NCBI GenBank assembly: GCA_963741355.1
Contig: CAVUIG010000005.1
Span: 29,438-93,437, forward strand
Direction: 5' to 3'
DNA from: CAIWHR01 sp963741355
GTDB lineage: Bacteria; Pseudomonadota; Gammaproteobacteria; Burkholderiales; Casimicrobiaceae
DNA length: 64,000 bases
Part shown: piece after piece, positions 27,814 through 36,943 of the stretch
How positions within the stretch are numbered: the stretch's first letter is position 1
How the letters are laid out: each line of letters begins with the position of its first letter
The notes under the pieces: model-generated
What the model saw: only the letters and a program-made list of their open reading frames with translations
Databases searched by the model: none
Told to the model about the DNA's origin: nothing
Made by a program: the position numbers and the translations under genes

Positions 27814-29701
27814 ATGTCCACATCACGCCTACCCAGACGCCAACGTACCGCACTCGCAGTGGCTGCCCTCGGCGTCGTCTACGGAGACATCGGCACCAGC
27901 CCGCTCTATGCGATTGAAGGAAGTGTTCGGCAACGAGCACCATCCGGTGCCGATCGAACCGGCGAACGTGCTGGGCATCCTGTCCCTGGTCTTCTGGGCG
28001 CTGATCATCATCGTCTCCGTCAAGTACGTCGCGGTGGTGCTTCGGGCCGACAACAACGGCGAAGGCGGCATCATCGCGCTGATGGCGCGGTTGCTGTCGC
28101 AGAAGCGAGCTTGGGCGAAGCGCGGCCGCGCCGTGCTCATGCTCGGCCTGATCGGAGCCGCGCTCTTCTACGGGGATGGCGCCATCACTCCGGCCATCTC
28201 GGTGCTCTCCGCCATCGAGGGCCTCGAGGTGGCGACCGACGCGTTCAAGCCCTGGGTCGTGCCGCTGACCGTCGCCGTTCTCGTCGCGCTGTTCCTCGTG
28301 CAAAGGCAGGGCACCGCGAGGGTCGGCGCGGCGTTCGGCCCGATCATGATGCTGTGGTTCGCCACGCTTGCCGTGCTGGGCGCGTGGCAGATCGTCGCCC
28401 ACCCGCTGGTGCTCTCCGCACTCTGGCCCGGATACGCCTTCGACTTCCTCGGCACGCACCCCAAGCTCGGATTCTTCGCACTCGGGGCGGTCTTCCTCGT
28501 CGTCACCGGCGGAGAGGCGCTGTACGCGGACATGGGGCATTTCGGGCGCGGGCCCATCCGGCTTGCGTGGTTCGCCATCGTGCTGCCGGCGCTCGTCGTG
28601 AATTATTTCGGCCAGGGCGCGCTGCTGCTCGCCGATCCGACGGCGGTGAGCAATCCCTTCTACCTTCTCGCTCCCGGATGGGCGCTGCTTCCCGCTCGTG
28701 GTCCTCGCGACGGCGGCCACCGTCATCGCGTCACAGGCGGTCATCACCGGCGTCTACTCGATGACGAGCCAGGCGATCCAGCTCGGCTACGCGCCGCGGA
28801 TGACGGTCCTCCACACGTCCGGCTCGGAAATGGGGCAGATCTATCTTCCCGGCATCAACTTCGCGCTCCTGATCGCGGTCATCGTGCTGGTGCTCATGTT
28901 CCGGTCGTCCTCGAATCTCGCCGCCGCGTACGGCATCGCCGTGTCCGGCACGATGATCATCACGACGCTGTTCACCTATCTGGTCGCGCGCATCGACTGG
29001 CGCTGGCCGGTCGTCCTGGCGCTGCCGGTCTTCGCGGCGTTCGTGCTGATCGACGCCGCGTTCTTCGCCGCGAACACGATCAAGTTCGCCGACGGCGGCT
29101 GGTTCCCGATCGTCTTCGGCGGCATCGTGCTCCTGCTGCTGACGACATGGAAGCGCGGGACGCGAGATCATGCGCTCCCGGTTCGCGGCCGGCACGCTGC
29201 CGCTCGACGCGTTCGCGAAGTCGCTCGAGTCCGACACCGTCGCGTCGGTGCCTCTGACGGCGGTGTTCCTGACCTCGTCGCGCAACGAGGTTCCGCGCGC
29301 GCTGCTGCACAACCTCAAGCACAACGGCGTGCTGCACGACCGGACCGTGGTCTGCAGCGTGCAGATTCACCCGATTCCCCGCGTCCCGCCGGCGCAGCAC
29401 GTCGTCGTCGAACGCCTGACGACACGATTCTTCCGGGTCACGCTGCACTTCGGCTTCATGGAAGCACCGGACGTTCCCGCGGCGCTCGAGTGGTGCGCCG
29501 AGCAGGGCCTGGAGATCGACCCGATGCAGACGTCGTACTTCCTCGGCCGGGCGAAGCTCATTGCCCGCGCCGAAGGGCGACATGGCGCTCTGGCGCGAGC
29601 GGCTGTTCACCGCGATGTACCGGAATGCCAGAACCGCGGCCGACCACTTCCGCCTGCCGCCCAATCGGGTGATCGAGCTCGGCGCGCAGCTGACCCTGTA
29701 G
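27814..29701 (+). CDS. kup: Potassium transporter Kup (four frameshifts)
   Basis: Low-affinity potassium uptake permease of about 628 residues. It starts ALAVAALGVVYGDIGTSPLYA, the family signature, with LRADNNGEGGIIALMA, GALFYGDGAITPAIS-like GAALFYGDGAITPAIS, TGGEALYADMGHFG and the C-terminal cytoplasmic domain ending in ELGAQLTL. Single-base insertions break the frame at about 27911-27916, 28688-28692 (CC to CCC), 29158-29165 and 29570-29578 (GG to GGG). Deleting each restores the expected protein. It lies eight bases after the KdpE-like regulator gene; this operon layout suggests that the headless KdpD pair controls Kup. Confidence 0.93.
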
Positions 29702-29778
29702 CTGTTGGCGTCGCCTCACGACGCGGCCGCAATGCCATGGCAGTCTGCCATCGTCGCAACCACGAAGAGATGGGCACC

Positions 29779-30359
29779 ATGGCTACGGCAAAAGCGAAAC
29801 TGGTTCAGCAACGGCAAAACCCGCTGCGCGAGCGATACCGCCGCGTCCCGACCGAGGCCTGGATCCGCGACGGCGCGCAGACGATCAACGGGTGCGGCGG
29901 AGATCCGTTTCACGGTGCGGTCATTCCCGCCAAAATGCAGGCACGCCGCTGTGTTTCGGCATACACCGCGCCGTCGGGGGCGACCACGATTACCCCAATC
30001 CGGGCGATCTGCTGTCCGCCGCACTTGCCGCCTGCTTCGACTCGACCCTGCGAATGCTCGCCGATCATCTGGGTGTTCCCTTTCAGTCCCTCGAGGTCAA
30101 GGTCGAGGCGGAATGCGACGTGCGCGGATGTCTGCTGGTCGAGCGCTCCGTTCCGGTCGGGTTCCAAAAGATGCGTTGCAGCGTGCGGTTGCAGCCCGAG
30201 GGTGAGGTCGAGCCCGAACGACTGCAAATGCTCCTGGGTGCCGCAGAAGGCAGCTGTGTCGTTCTGCAAACGCTGCGCAACGGTGTCACGGTAACCGCGC
30301 AAATCGACAACGTCGATGCCGAGGCGGTCAAGACAGCCTTGACAGCAGCGTCTGATTAG
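29779..30359 (+). CDS. OsmC-family protein (one frameshift)
   Basis: A cytoplasmic OsmC/Ohr-fold protein of about 193 residues. The N-terminal half is KLVQQRQNPLRERYRRVPTEA; after a break at about 29930-29950 the conserved core continues with GGDHDYPNPGDLLSAALAAC, where the Cys is the usual peroxidatic residue, and ends in a second half with AEGSCVVLQTLRNGV containing the other conserved Cys. OsmC-like proteins reduce organic peroxides, but many family members lack demonstrated activity. It follows kup by about 80 bases on the same strand. An ATG at 29770 is an alternative start. Confidence 0.75.
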
Positions 30360-30488
30360 ATTCCCCGGGGCTTGCTGCGTTCTCGCAGTGGCGCCCCGCC
30401 GTGACGTTAAGATGCTGCCGCCATCGCGTCGGGAGGCTGCGGGCCTGCCGGTCGATTGCAGCGTTCTCATCGTTCATTGAGAGGAGAT

Positions 30489-30991
30489 ATGCGCACCATG
30501 AAGACTTCAACCATGACGAAAGCAATATATCGCTGGCCGCGATCATTCTGGGGGCCCTGGTTGGGCCGGCCCTGGCTCAGGGAACGAGCGACAAGGAGGG
30601 CTTCGTCAATCCCAAGGACATCAAATGGGGCGACGCCCCGCCTTCGATGCCGAAGGGCGCAAAAATCGCGGTCCTGCAGGGCGATCCCGGCAAGCCGGGG
30701 CCATTCGTGATTCGCCTCATGGTGCCCGCCGGGACCAAGATAGCGCCGCACTGGCATTCGCAGGACGAGAGTCTTACCGTGATCTCCGGCACGCTGAATT
30801 TCGGGTTGGGCGACAAGCCCGAAGCGGGCAAAACCCACGCGCTCACAGCCGGCGGTTTTCATTATCTTCCGGGAAAGGACCACCATTACGTTGTCGCCAA
30901 GACCGCGACGGTCATTCAGGTCAGCGGCAGCGGGCCGTTCGACATGACTTACATCAATCCAGACGACGATCCACAGAAGGCCAAGAAGTAA
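30489..30991 (+). CDS. Secreted cupin-domain protein (one frameshift)
   Basis: A small exported protein of about 167 residues. The corrected N-terminus (MTKA then ISLAAIILGALVGPALAQ) is a signal peptide with an Ala-x-Ala-type cleavage site; the frame breaks at about 30515-30527. The mature part is a single cupin with metal-ligand pattern APHWHSQDESLTVISGTLNFG and AGGFHYLPGKDHHYV. Homologues are usually annotated as cupin domain or DUF4437-like proteins without known substrate. A strong ribosome site (GAGAGGAGAT) precedes the ATG at 30489. It converges with the kinase-like gene, whose longest reading overlaps its 3' end by 43 bases. Confidence 0.75.
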
Positions 30992-33900
30992 ACATTGGGC
31001 CGCATGAGAGGTTGGCGACCGGCCGCACCGCTCCGGTCATCGCCGCGAAACCGAGCCACCTCGCGCAATTGGACCATCGGCGTCGCGTCGGAAGATCGGC
31101 GCGGCGCGTGCGGCATCACGGCTCGCGCAGCGTCAAGGCCCGGCCGATGAGCCGCAGCGCGGGCGGTGGTCGGCGGCGGCCACGCGCACGCTGCAAACGC
31201 GTTGCCGCGCCCCTGCGTGTGCAGGCGGTAGAGCATTGCCTCGACCGGCACCCGCAGGCGCTCGCCGTAATTCGCGAACGCATGCAGCGCCGCGACGCAC
31301 GTCCGCTCGACATCGTCGGAGAGCGCGAGCGTCACGAACAACGCGTTGCGCGCTTCCGTTTCGCGCCCGCCGAGTGCATTGGCCACGGCGAGCGTATGCC
31401 AGGCTTCGGGCCATGTCGGACGCAACTGCGGACCGCGCGTGGCGAGCGCGAACAACGCGAGCTGACGCGCGGTGTCCGGATCCGGCGGTGACGCCTTGAG
31501 GTAGAGCAGCGCGAGCTCGGAAGCGAGCTCGGCATCGCGCGGGTTCGCGCCGAAGGCCTGCAACTGCAGGTCGAACGCCTCGGGGAGGCGCCGCGACGCG
31601 AGCGCGGCATGTGCGCGGTCGTTCAGGCGGCGCGCTTCGGCGGGCGCCGTCGAGCGCACGACCAGCAGCGCATCGTCCCGCCTCCACGCGAGGCGCGCGG
31701 CGTCGGCAACGGCGCGCTCCTGTACCGGCTGATTCGCGCTCGCCGCCATCCCCAGCACGCGCGCGACCTCGGGTTCCGCCCGCCACGCGATGCGCGGAAC
31801 GTGCTCGGCCAGCATCCGCCGCCCCTGCGCGGCGAAGTCGTCGTCGATGCGTGGCGCGACGGCGGCCTGCGCGAACGTCGACGCCACGCCGCGCTCCGCG
31901 ATCGGTGCCGACCCCGGCATGCCATCCACGGACGGCCTCGGCGCCGGTGCGATCGGAGCGCCACGGGTGGTCGAAGACGCCTCCGAAGAGGGTGTCGCCG
32001 CCGCTGCGGCAGGTTGCGGGCGCCGAGGATCAGCGGCAGGCGCGGTTTCTGCCCGCGCCGGTTCGGCGGTCGCGACGCGACCGGGGCGCGAATCCTGCGT
32101 GGTCGCCCCGGGCGGATCCGGTGGATTGCCGGTGCGAAGCCAAGCCGGCGGCTCGAGGCTCGCCCACCAGGCATATTTGCGTGCCGGCGCCGGTGCAATC
32201 GCAGCGCCATTGGTGGTCGAAGGCGCGTCCGAAGGGGGTGTCGCCGCCGCTGCGGCAGGTTGCGGACGCGAAGGATCGGCGCCAGGCGCGGTTTCTGCCC
32301 GCGCCGGTTCGGCGGTCGCGACGCGACCGGGGCGCGACTCCTGCGTGGTCGCCCCAGGGGGATTCGGTGGATTGCCGGTGCGAAGCCAAGCCGGCGGCTC
32401 GAGGCTCGCCCACGGGGCATGCTTGCGTGCCGGCGTCGGCGCCCGATTCTCCGCAGCGCGCGATGCCGCGGCTGCCTTCGACGATGACACGCTCGACGAT
32501 TCATCGGCTGTCCGCGACGCCGTCACCGGTGCTGCAGCCGGCGATTTGCGCGGCACCGGCGCTGCGGCTGGAGGCAGCGTTGATTGCAAGGACGCGGCGG
32601 CGGGCGCCTCAACTGGGAAGGATGAGATCGCCGGCCCACTTGCGGGTGCGCTCGATGTCGCCACCGATGCCGGGGTTTCCGGTGACGGGGCGCCAATGGC
32701 CGGCAGCCCGTTCGGCTTCGGTTCCGGCGTCGCCGGTGCCGCGGGGACGGTCGCTCCTGCCGGCTGCGGCGGGGCCGAGCCATTCGCCTTTTGCGCTGGT
32801 GGTACGGCCAGCGCGGGCGAGAGCGGATCCGCCGCCTGCGGCGGGGACGGTGGAGCCATCGCGGCCGGGCTCTTCCCGGCGGCGGCGAGTTTTGTGGACG
32901 GATCGCGGTCGCTTGCGGCCGCCTCGCGCGCGTCGTCGCCGCCGAGGGCCGACGACTGCGTTCTGTCCGCCGCCGGATCGACCGCCGCGCGGAGCGCATC
33001 GCCAAGCGCTCGCAGGTCGCTGCCGCCATCGCCGGCGCGATCGCCCGAATACCAGAGCGCTGTAGCAACCGCGGCGAACGCGACCAGCATGGTCAGCGCT
33101 ACGATGGGGCCTCGCGCAAGCCGCGGCCTGGCCGCCGACGCCGCTGGCGCGGCGGCCGGACCGGCCACCACCGTGACCGCAGTGACGCGTCCGGAGCGCA
33201 CCACGTGGACCGGCGTCGCGAGGCGCGTCACCGGCGCGACGCGCGTCACCGGAGTCAACGGCGAGGCCGACGCCGGCACGACGTTCGCCTCACGCATGAG
33301 CGTCCACCCGCGGGCGAGCGACAGCGTGAGCTCGTTCTCGCGCAGCCTCGCGCCAGTCAGCGCGAGCAACGCCGCGTGCGGCCGCACACTCGGAAGCTCG
33401 CTATCGTGAGCTTCGCGCAGGCGCAGGATCAGCGCCTTCGCCGCGTCGTAGCGCTCGGCCGTCCAGCCTGTCGCCTGCTGCATCTGCCCCGTGTCGGGCA
33501 GAGAGCGCTTCAGCATCGCCGCAAGGCTGTACATGTCGCAGCGCCAGTCGAGCTCGCGGGTGCGCTTGAGATCGCCGTTTCGTCCCGCCTCGAGCGCCGC
33601 GAGCAGCCGCGGCGACTGGTAGTCGTATTCCTTCTGCCAGCCGATGGGCAGCGGCATGGTGAGGCTCTCGCGCGAGATCAGCGCGAACGCGAAGTCGATC
33701 AGCGAGAGCTGAGCGAAGATCGGCTGCAGCCGAAGGTCGGAGGAATCGGGATCGAAGCTCGCCGGCGCGTACGGAATGCAGACGTTGTCGCCCTTGATGT
33801 CGAGGTGCACGAGCTCGAGCGGATGGATGACGTCGAGGGCGCAGAGGCAGTGATGCGCGAGCGCCCACCAGTGCGCGCAGTCCTCGAACACGTGGCGGTA

Positions 33901-34239
33901 GACGTGCCCGTCGCGCGTCACCGGCAGCAGTGTGGCCCACTGGTCGACCGTCACGCCGGCGTCGTAGGTCTGGACGAGCTGCGTCCCGCCCAGGCGCCCG
34001 CGATCGAACTGGACGACGTCGGGAACGCAGGCAATCCCGTGGCCGATGAGCCGTGCGAGGATCCGCCACTCGCGTTCGGTCCACTGCCCGAAGTCACCCT
34101 CCTGCGTGTTGAGGAAGCGCTTGGTGTAGCGGCGCCGCTCGCCGACGGCGACCGCTTCGCGGAACACCTCGACGTGCCCGCCCGTCACCATCTTCAGGCG
34201 GCCGCGGCCGAAGACGCGATCGATCTGCTCCGGCGTCAT
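30949..34239 (-). CDS. Transmembrane Ser/Thr kinase-like protein with Pro/Ala-rich repeats
   Basis: A protein of about 1096 residues. Residues 1 to about 280 form a eukaryotic-type kinase fold: candidate ATP-binding Lys40 (YTKRF), catalytic loop HLDIKGDN at 145-152 with Asp and Asn conserved, and LIDFAFAL at 180-187, where DFG is DFA. The APE-like segment is YQSPRLL and the F-helix motif is DWRCDMYSLAAML. A membrane helix lies at about 378-397. Then come about 350 Pro/Ala-rich residues with two 82-residue tandem repeats, and a C-terminal TPR-like helical domain. The ATG at 34239 overlaps the PP2C stop (ATGA). The true stop may be at 31116 (frame ending LIGRALTLREP), because the last about 55 residues of the longest reading look random. 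Confidence 0.8.
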   Translation of the reverse strand: MTPEQIDRVFGRGRLKMVTGGHVEVFREAVAVGERRRYTKRFLNTQEGDFGQWTEREWRILARLIGHGIACVPDVVQFDRGRLGGTQLVQTYDAGVTVDQWATLLPVTRDGHVYRHVFEDCAHWWALAHHCLCALDVIHPLELVHLDIKGDNVCIPYAPASFDPDSSDLRLQPIFAQLSLIDFAFALISRESLTMPLPIGWQKEYDYQSPRLLAALEAGRNGDLKRTRELDWRCDMYSLAAMLKRSLPDTGQMQQATGWTAERYDAAKALILRLREAHDSELPSVRPHAALLALTGARLRENELTLSLARGWTLMREANVVPASASPLTPVTRVAPVTRLATPVHVVRSGRVTAVTVVAGPAAAPAASAARPRLARGPIVALTMLVAFAAVATALWYSGDRAGDGGSDLRALGDALRAAVDPAADRTQSSALGGDDAREAAASDRDPSTKLAAAGKSPAAMAPPSPPQAADPLSPALAVPPAQKANGSAPPQPAGATVPAAPATPEPKPNGLPAIGAPSPETPASVATSSAPASGPAISSFPVEAPAAASLQSTLPPAAAPVPRKSPAAAPVTASRTADESSSVSSSKAAAASRAAENRAPTPARKHAPWASLEPPAWLRTGNPPNPPGATTQESRPGRVATAEPARAETAPGADPSRPQPAAAAATPPSDAPSTTNGAAIAPAPARKYAWWASLEPPAWLRTGNPPDPPGATTQDSRPGRVATAEPARAETAPAADPRRPQPAAAAATPSSEASSTTRGAPIAPAPRPSVDGMPGSAPIAERGVASTFAQAAVAPRIDDDFAAQGRRMLAEHVPRIAWRAEPEVARVLGMAASANQPVQERAVADAARLAWRRDDALLVVRSTAPAEARRLNDRAHAALASRRLPEAFDLQLQAFGANPRDAELASELALLYLKASPPDPDTARQLALFALATRGPQLRPTWPEAWHTLAVANALGGRETEARNALFVTLALSDDVERTCVAALHAFANYGERLRVPVEAMLYRLHTQGRGNAFAACAWPPPTTARAAAHRPGLDAARAVMPHAPRRSSDATPMVQLREVARFRGDDRSGAAGRQPLMRPNVYFLAFCGSSSGLM
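31945..32436 (-). repeat. Tandem 246-base repeat within the kinase-like gene
   Basis: Two adjacent units, 32436-32191 and 32190-31945, encode 82 residues each, both beginning APARK and containing ASLEPPAWLRTGNPP, PGATTQ, SRPGRVATAEPARAETAP and RPQPAAAAATP. They differ at roughly a dozen residues, so the duplication is not brand new. The repeat lies in the predicted periplasmic, proline-rich linker and keeps the frame. Confidence 0.9.
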
Positions 34240-35153
34240 GCGGCCACCATCAGCGCGACGGCAAGCGCTGCGACGAGCGCAAGGCCCACCGCGAGCCACG
34301 CGAGACGCGCCCGGCGGGGCTCGCGCCGCACGACGAGCACCGTCGCGTCGTCGCTGCTGCCGCGCGCGCGGGCAAGCGCGACGAGCCTGCCGCAGCGGCG
34401 CGAAAGCGGCGCGGTCCCGTGCAGCACGTCGCTCAGGTCCTTCGGCTCGACGTGCTTGTGGACGCCGTCGCTGCAGATGACGAGCATCTCGCCGCCGCGC
34501 AACGCGACTTCACCGATGTTCGGCGCCGAGACCGCGCCGTTGCCGACCATCCGTGCCGGATCGTCGCTCGATCCGCCCGGCGGCGGCGCCTCGGCGAGGT
34601 GGCGATAAGTGTCGTCGATGGTCAGCTGCTGCGCGGGCTCGTCCGGCCCGGCACCGACGCGATAAACGCGGCAATCGCCGACCCACGCGATCAGCCAGCG
34701 CGACAGCATGAGGCCGGTCCCGGCACATAACGCCACCGTCGCCGCGCCGGACGCCGCGGTTCGGCTGGCGATCGTGCGGGCGACTTCCCGATCCGCGTAG
34801 AGCAGCGCATCGCGTATCGACGGCGCATCGAGGCGCCGGCCGTCCAGCGCGGCGTGCAGACGGGACACGAGCTCGCGGCTCGCCTGCGCCGCCATCGCGC
34901 CGCCGCCCACGCCATCGGCGACGACGAACAGCGGCGCCGGTCCATCGAGCGCGCTGTGCCAATCCTCGTTGACCTCGCGCTGCCTGCCGCGCGCGCTCGC
35001 CGCCGCAAGCTCGAGGCGCACCCACGGCGTCGTGCGCACGACGTCGTGCCTCGTGATCGCGTGCTCGCGCGGCGTGCGCTCGCGCTGCGGCGACTCCGGT
35101 TCGCAGGAGGTAACGATGTTCATCGGCCGCTCTTGCAACAAAGGCTCATCCAC
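34236..35153 (-). CDS. Membrane-anchored PP2C-family protein phosphatase
   Basis: A 305-residue PPM/PP2C phosphatase. Metal-binding motifs are visible in order: VNED near 61-64, FVVADGVGGGAMA near 77-88, WVGDCRVYR near 156-164, VICSDGVHKHV near 225-235 and GSSDDATVLVV near 267-277. A single C-terminal membrane helix (LAWLAVGLALVAALAVALMV) anchors it, leaving the catalytic domain in the cytoplasm. It most likely dephosphorylates substrates of the neighbouring kinase-like protein. The longest start is GTG at 35153, overlapping the FHA gene by eight bases; an ATG at 35123 (MNIVTS) is an alternative. Its stop overlaps the kinase ATG by four bases. Confidence 0.88.
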   Translation of the reverse strand: MDEPLLQERPMNIVTSCEPESPQRERTPREHAITRHDVVRTTPWVRLELAAASARGRQREVNEDWHSALDGPAPLFVVADGVGGGAMAAQASRELVSRLHAALDGRRLDAPSIRDALLYADREVARTIASRTAASGAATVALCAGTGLMLSRWLIAWVGDCRVYRVGAGPDEPAQQLTIDDTYRHLAEAPPPGGSSDDPARMVGNGAVSAPNIGEVALRGGEMLVICSDGVHKHVEPKDLSDVLHGTAPLSRRCGRLVALARARGSSDDATVLVVRREPRRARLAWLAVGLALVAALAVALMVAA

Positions 35154-36579
35154 GGTGCGCGAGCGTCAGCCCGCATTCCGGCTCGTGCCCGATGACGCGG
35201 CCGATCGCCATCGACTCGCCGGCCTTCCAGCGCAGCCGTGCCCCGGGCGGGTACGACGTCCCGGCGATGCGCACGCCGTTGTCGCCGTGCACGACGACGG
35301 TTGCGCCGTCGGCGTCGATCGCAGTGATGTCGAGGTGATGGCCCGACACGCCCTCGTGCGCCCAGTCGACGACCAGCGTCTGGTTGCGCGAGCGCCCGAT
35401 CGAGAACGGCAACTCGCCTTCGCGCAGGTTGACGGCGCGCACGCCGGAGGCCATGTGCGCGGTGATCGTCCATTCGCTGTCGCGCGCCTTCACGATCGGC
35501 GTCGACGGTGTCGCCGGCGAGGCGATCGCCGGAGCGATCGGCGTCGCTGTGGCTGCCCCCTCGCGGCCGACGTCGAGCGTTACGCGAGGATAGTCGGCCG
35601 CGCTGCCCTCGGCCTGCGCCGAGAGCACGATGCGCGCACCGGGCGTCACCTCGATCACCGCCGCTGCCCCCTGCAGGCCTGCCGGCGAAACGCTGCGCCC
35701 GAGTACGCCTCCCGCGCGCTCGACCCGCACGCCGTTGGTCGATCCGGTATCCGTCACCCACCACGCGTCGTGATCGAGCCAGACCTCGCAGTGCCGGCGG
35801 CTCGCGTAGACGCCGTTGACGACGATCTCGCAGCCCTCGCCCTTGCCGATTGCGTAGCGGCGGCCCGGCTGCACCGAGCGCAGCAGCACGAGCCGGCTGC
35901 CGTTGCTGTCTTCGATCGCGATTTCGGCGTTGCGGCCGGCGAGCGGCGTCGCGGGAACGCCGGTGCGCGAATTCGCACCGGCGGTGGCCTCCGACCAGCG
36001 ACCTATCAGGCTGACCTCGAACGGGCGCAAACCCGGCACCGGCTTCGCGCTCTTCAATTCCGCGAGCAACTCGCTGTAGCTGTCGTCGTCGTCCGCGTCG
36101 TCGCGACCGGCATTGAGCCCGGCAAACTGCGACAGGTCGATGGCGGCAGCGTTGGGTAGCGCGCCGATCACTTCCTTCGCCAGATAGTGCTTGATCTGCT
36201 CGGGCTTGAACTCGCGCATGAACCGCCGCAGAAGCTCGACGTCGTCGGGCGCAAGTGGGTGCACGTCGATCGACGTCAGCAGGTAGCGGTCGCGCTCCGC
36301 GATCGCGAGATGCAGCCGGAGGTGGCTCACGACAAACGTCTCGAGTTCCTCGCGAATGGCGGCGACGAGCGCCGCGTAGGGACCCAGGTGCGGAGCCGCG
36401 GGGACGCCGCCGGCGTGCGTCGCATCGACCGGGCTGCGACGCGCGTCGCGGCGGACCACGGCCGGCTCGTCCCTGCTTCCCGTCCCCAACACGGGGCTGC
36501 GCACCACGGCGCGGCGCGGCAGATCGACGCGGGTCGTAAGGCCATTCACTCTGCGCAGGAACCAGTTCTTGATCGACAT
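35146..36579 (-). CDS. Double FHA-domain protein
   Basis: A 477-residue cytoplasmic protein. Residues about 60-150 are a helical domain with no match I can name (TFVVSHLRLHLAIAERDRYL, FKPEQIKHYLAKEVIGALP). A first FHA domain at about 228-295 has YAIGKGEGCEIVV, ASRRHCEVW and DTGSTNGVRV, keeping the Ser, His and Asn-Gly phosphothreonine-binding residues, with Lys for the usual Arg. A second at about 395-465 has FSIGRSRNQTLVV, EGVSGHHLDI and DNGVRI. FHA domains bind phosphothreonine, so this is the likely reader of the kinase. The ATG at 36579 lies four bases after the preceding stop. The layout recalls FhaA/FhaB of actinobacterial wall-synthesis operons. Confidence 0.85.
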   Translation of the reverse strand: MSIKNWFLRRVNGLTTRVDLPRRAVVRSPVLGTGSRDEPAVVRRDARRSPVDATHAGGVPAAPHLGPYAALVAAIREELETFVVSHLRLHLAIAERDRYLLTSIDVHPLAPDDVELLRRFMREFKPEQIKHYLAKEVIGALPNAAAIDLSQFAGLNAGRDDADDDDSYSELLAELKSAKPVPGLRPFEVSLIGRWSEATAGANSRTGVPATPLAGRNAEIAIEDSNGSRLVLLRSVQPGRRYAIGKGEGCEIVVNGVYASRRHCEVWLDHDAWWVTDTGSTNGVRVERAGGVLGRSVSPAGLQGAAAVIEVTPGARIVLSAQAEGSAADYPRVTLDVGREGAATATPIAPAIASPATPSTPIVKARDSEWTITAHMASGVRAVNLREGELPFSIGRSRNQTLVVDWAHEGVSGHHLDITAIDADGATVVVHGDNGVRIAGTSYPPGARLRWKAGESMAIGRVIGHEPECGLTLAHRG

Positions 36580-36583
36580 GAGC

Positions 36584-36943
36584 TCAACCCCGGTAGGCAA
36601 GCACGAGCGTCGCGAGCGGCCCGCCCTTGGTCAGATGGCGTACGCGCGGGGCCGCGGGAAGCCCGTAGCGCGCGGTAAGCGATTCGAGGAAGCGTCCCCA
36701 CGCCGGCTGGATCGCATCGCCCGCCGCGACACGCACACGCAGCGCAGGAAGCGAGAGCTCGATCAGCACTGCGATCCGCGCGACGTCGCCGACCTGCACG
36801 AGTGCCCGCCGCAGCGTGTCTTCCATGTCGCACAGACACGTGGCGAACGGGCCGTCGAATGTCCAGACGAGCGGCGCTTCCGCGCTTCGCGCCGGCACCT
36901 GCGCACCGTGTGGCGCGCGCCCGCGGGCGACTGCGCGCTTCAT
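36584..36943 (-). CDS. Small uncharacterised protein between PBP and FHA genes
   Basis: A 119-residue protein I do not recognise. It has no signal peptide, membrane helix or known motif; the centre reads LVWTFDGPFATCLCDMEDTL and VGDVARIAVLIELSLPALRV, suggesting a small alpha/beta fold. The ATG at 36943 overlaps the PBP stop (ATGA) and its stop is four bases before the FHA start, so it is embedded in the operon. That tight placement suggests a structural or adaptor role in the same system, but this is inference. Confidence 0.7.
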   Translation of the reverse strand: MKRAVARGRAPHGAQVPARSAEAPLVWTFDGPFATCLCDMEDTLRRALVQVGDVARIAVLIELSLPALRVRVAAGDAIQPAWGRFLESLTARYGLPAAPRVRHLTKGGPLATLVLAYRG

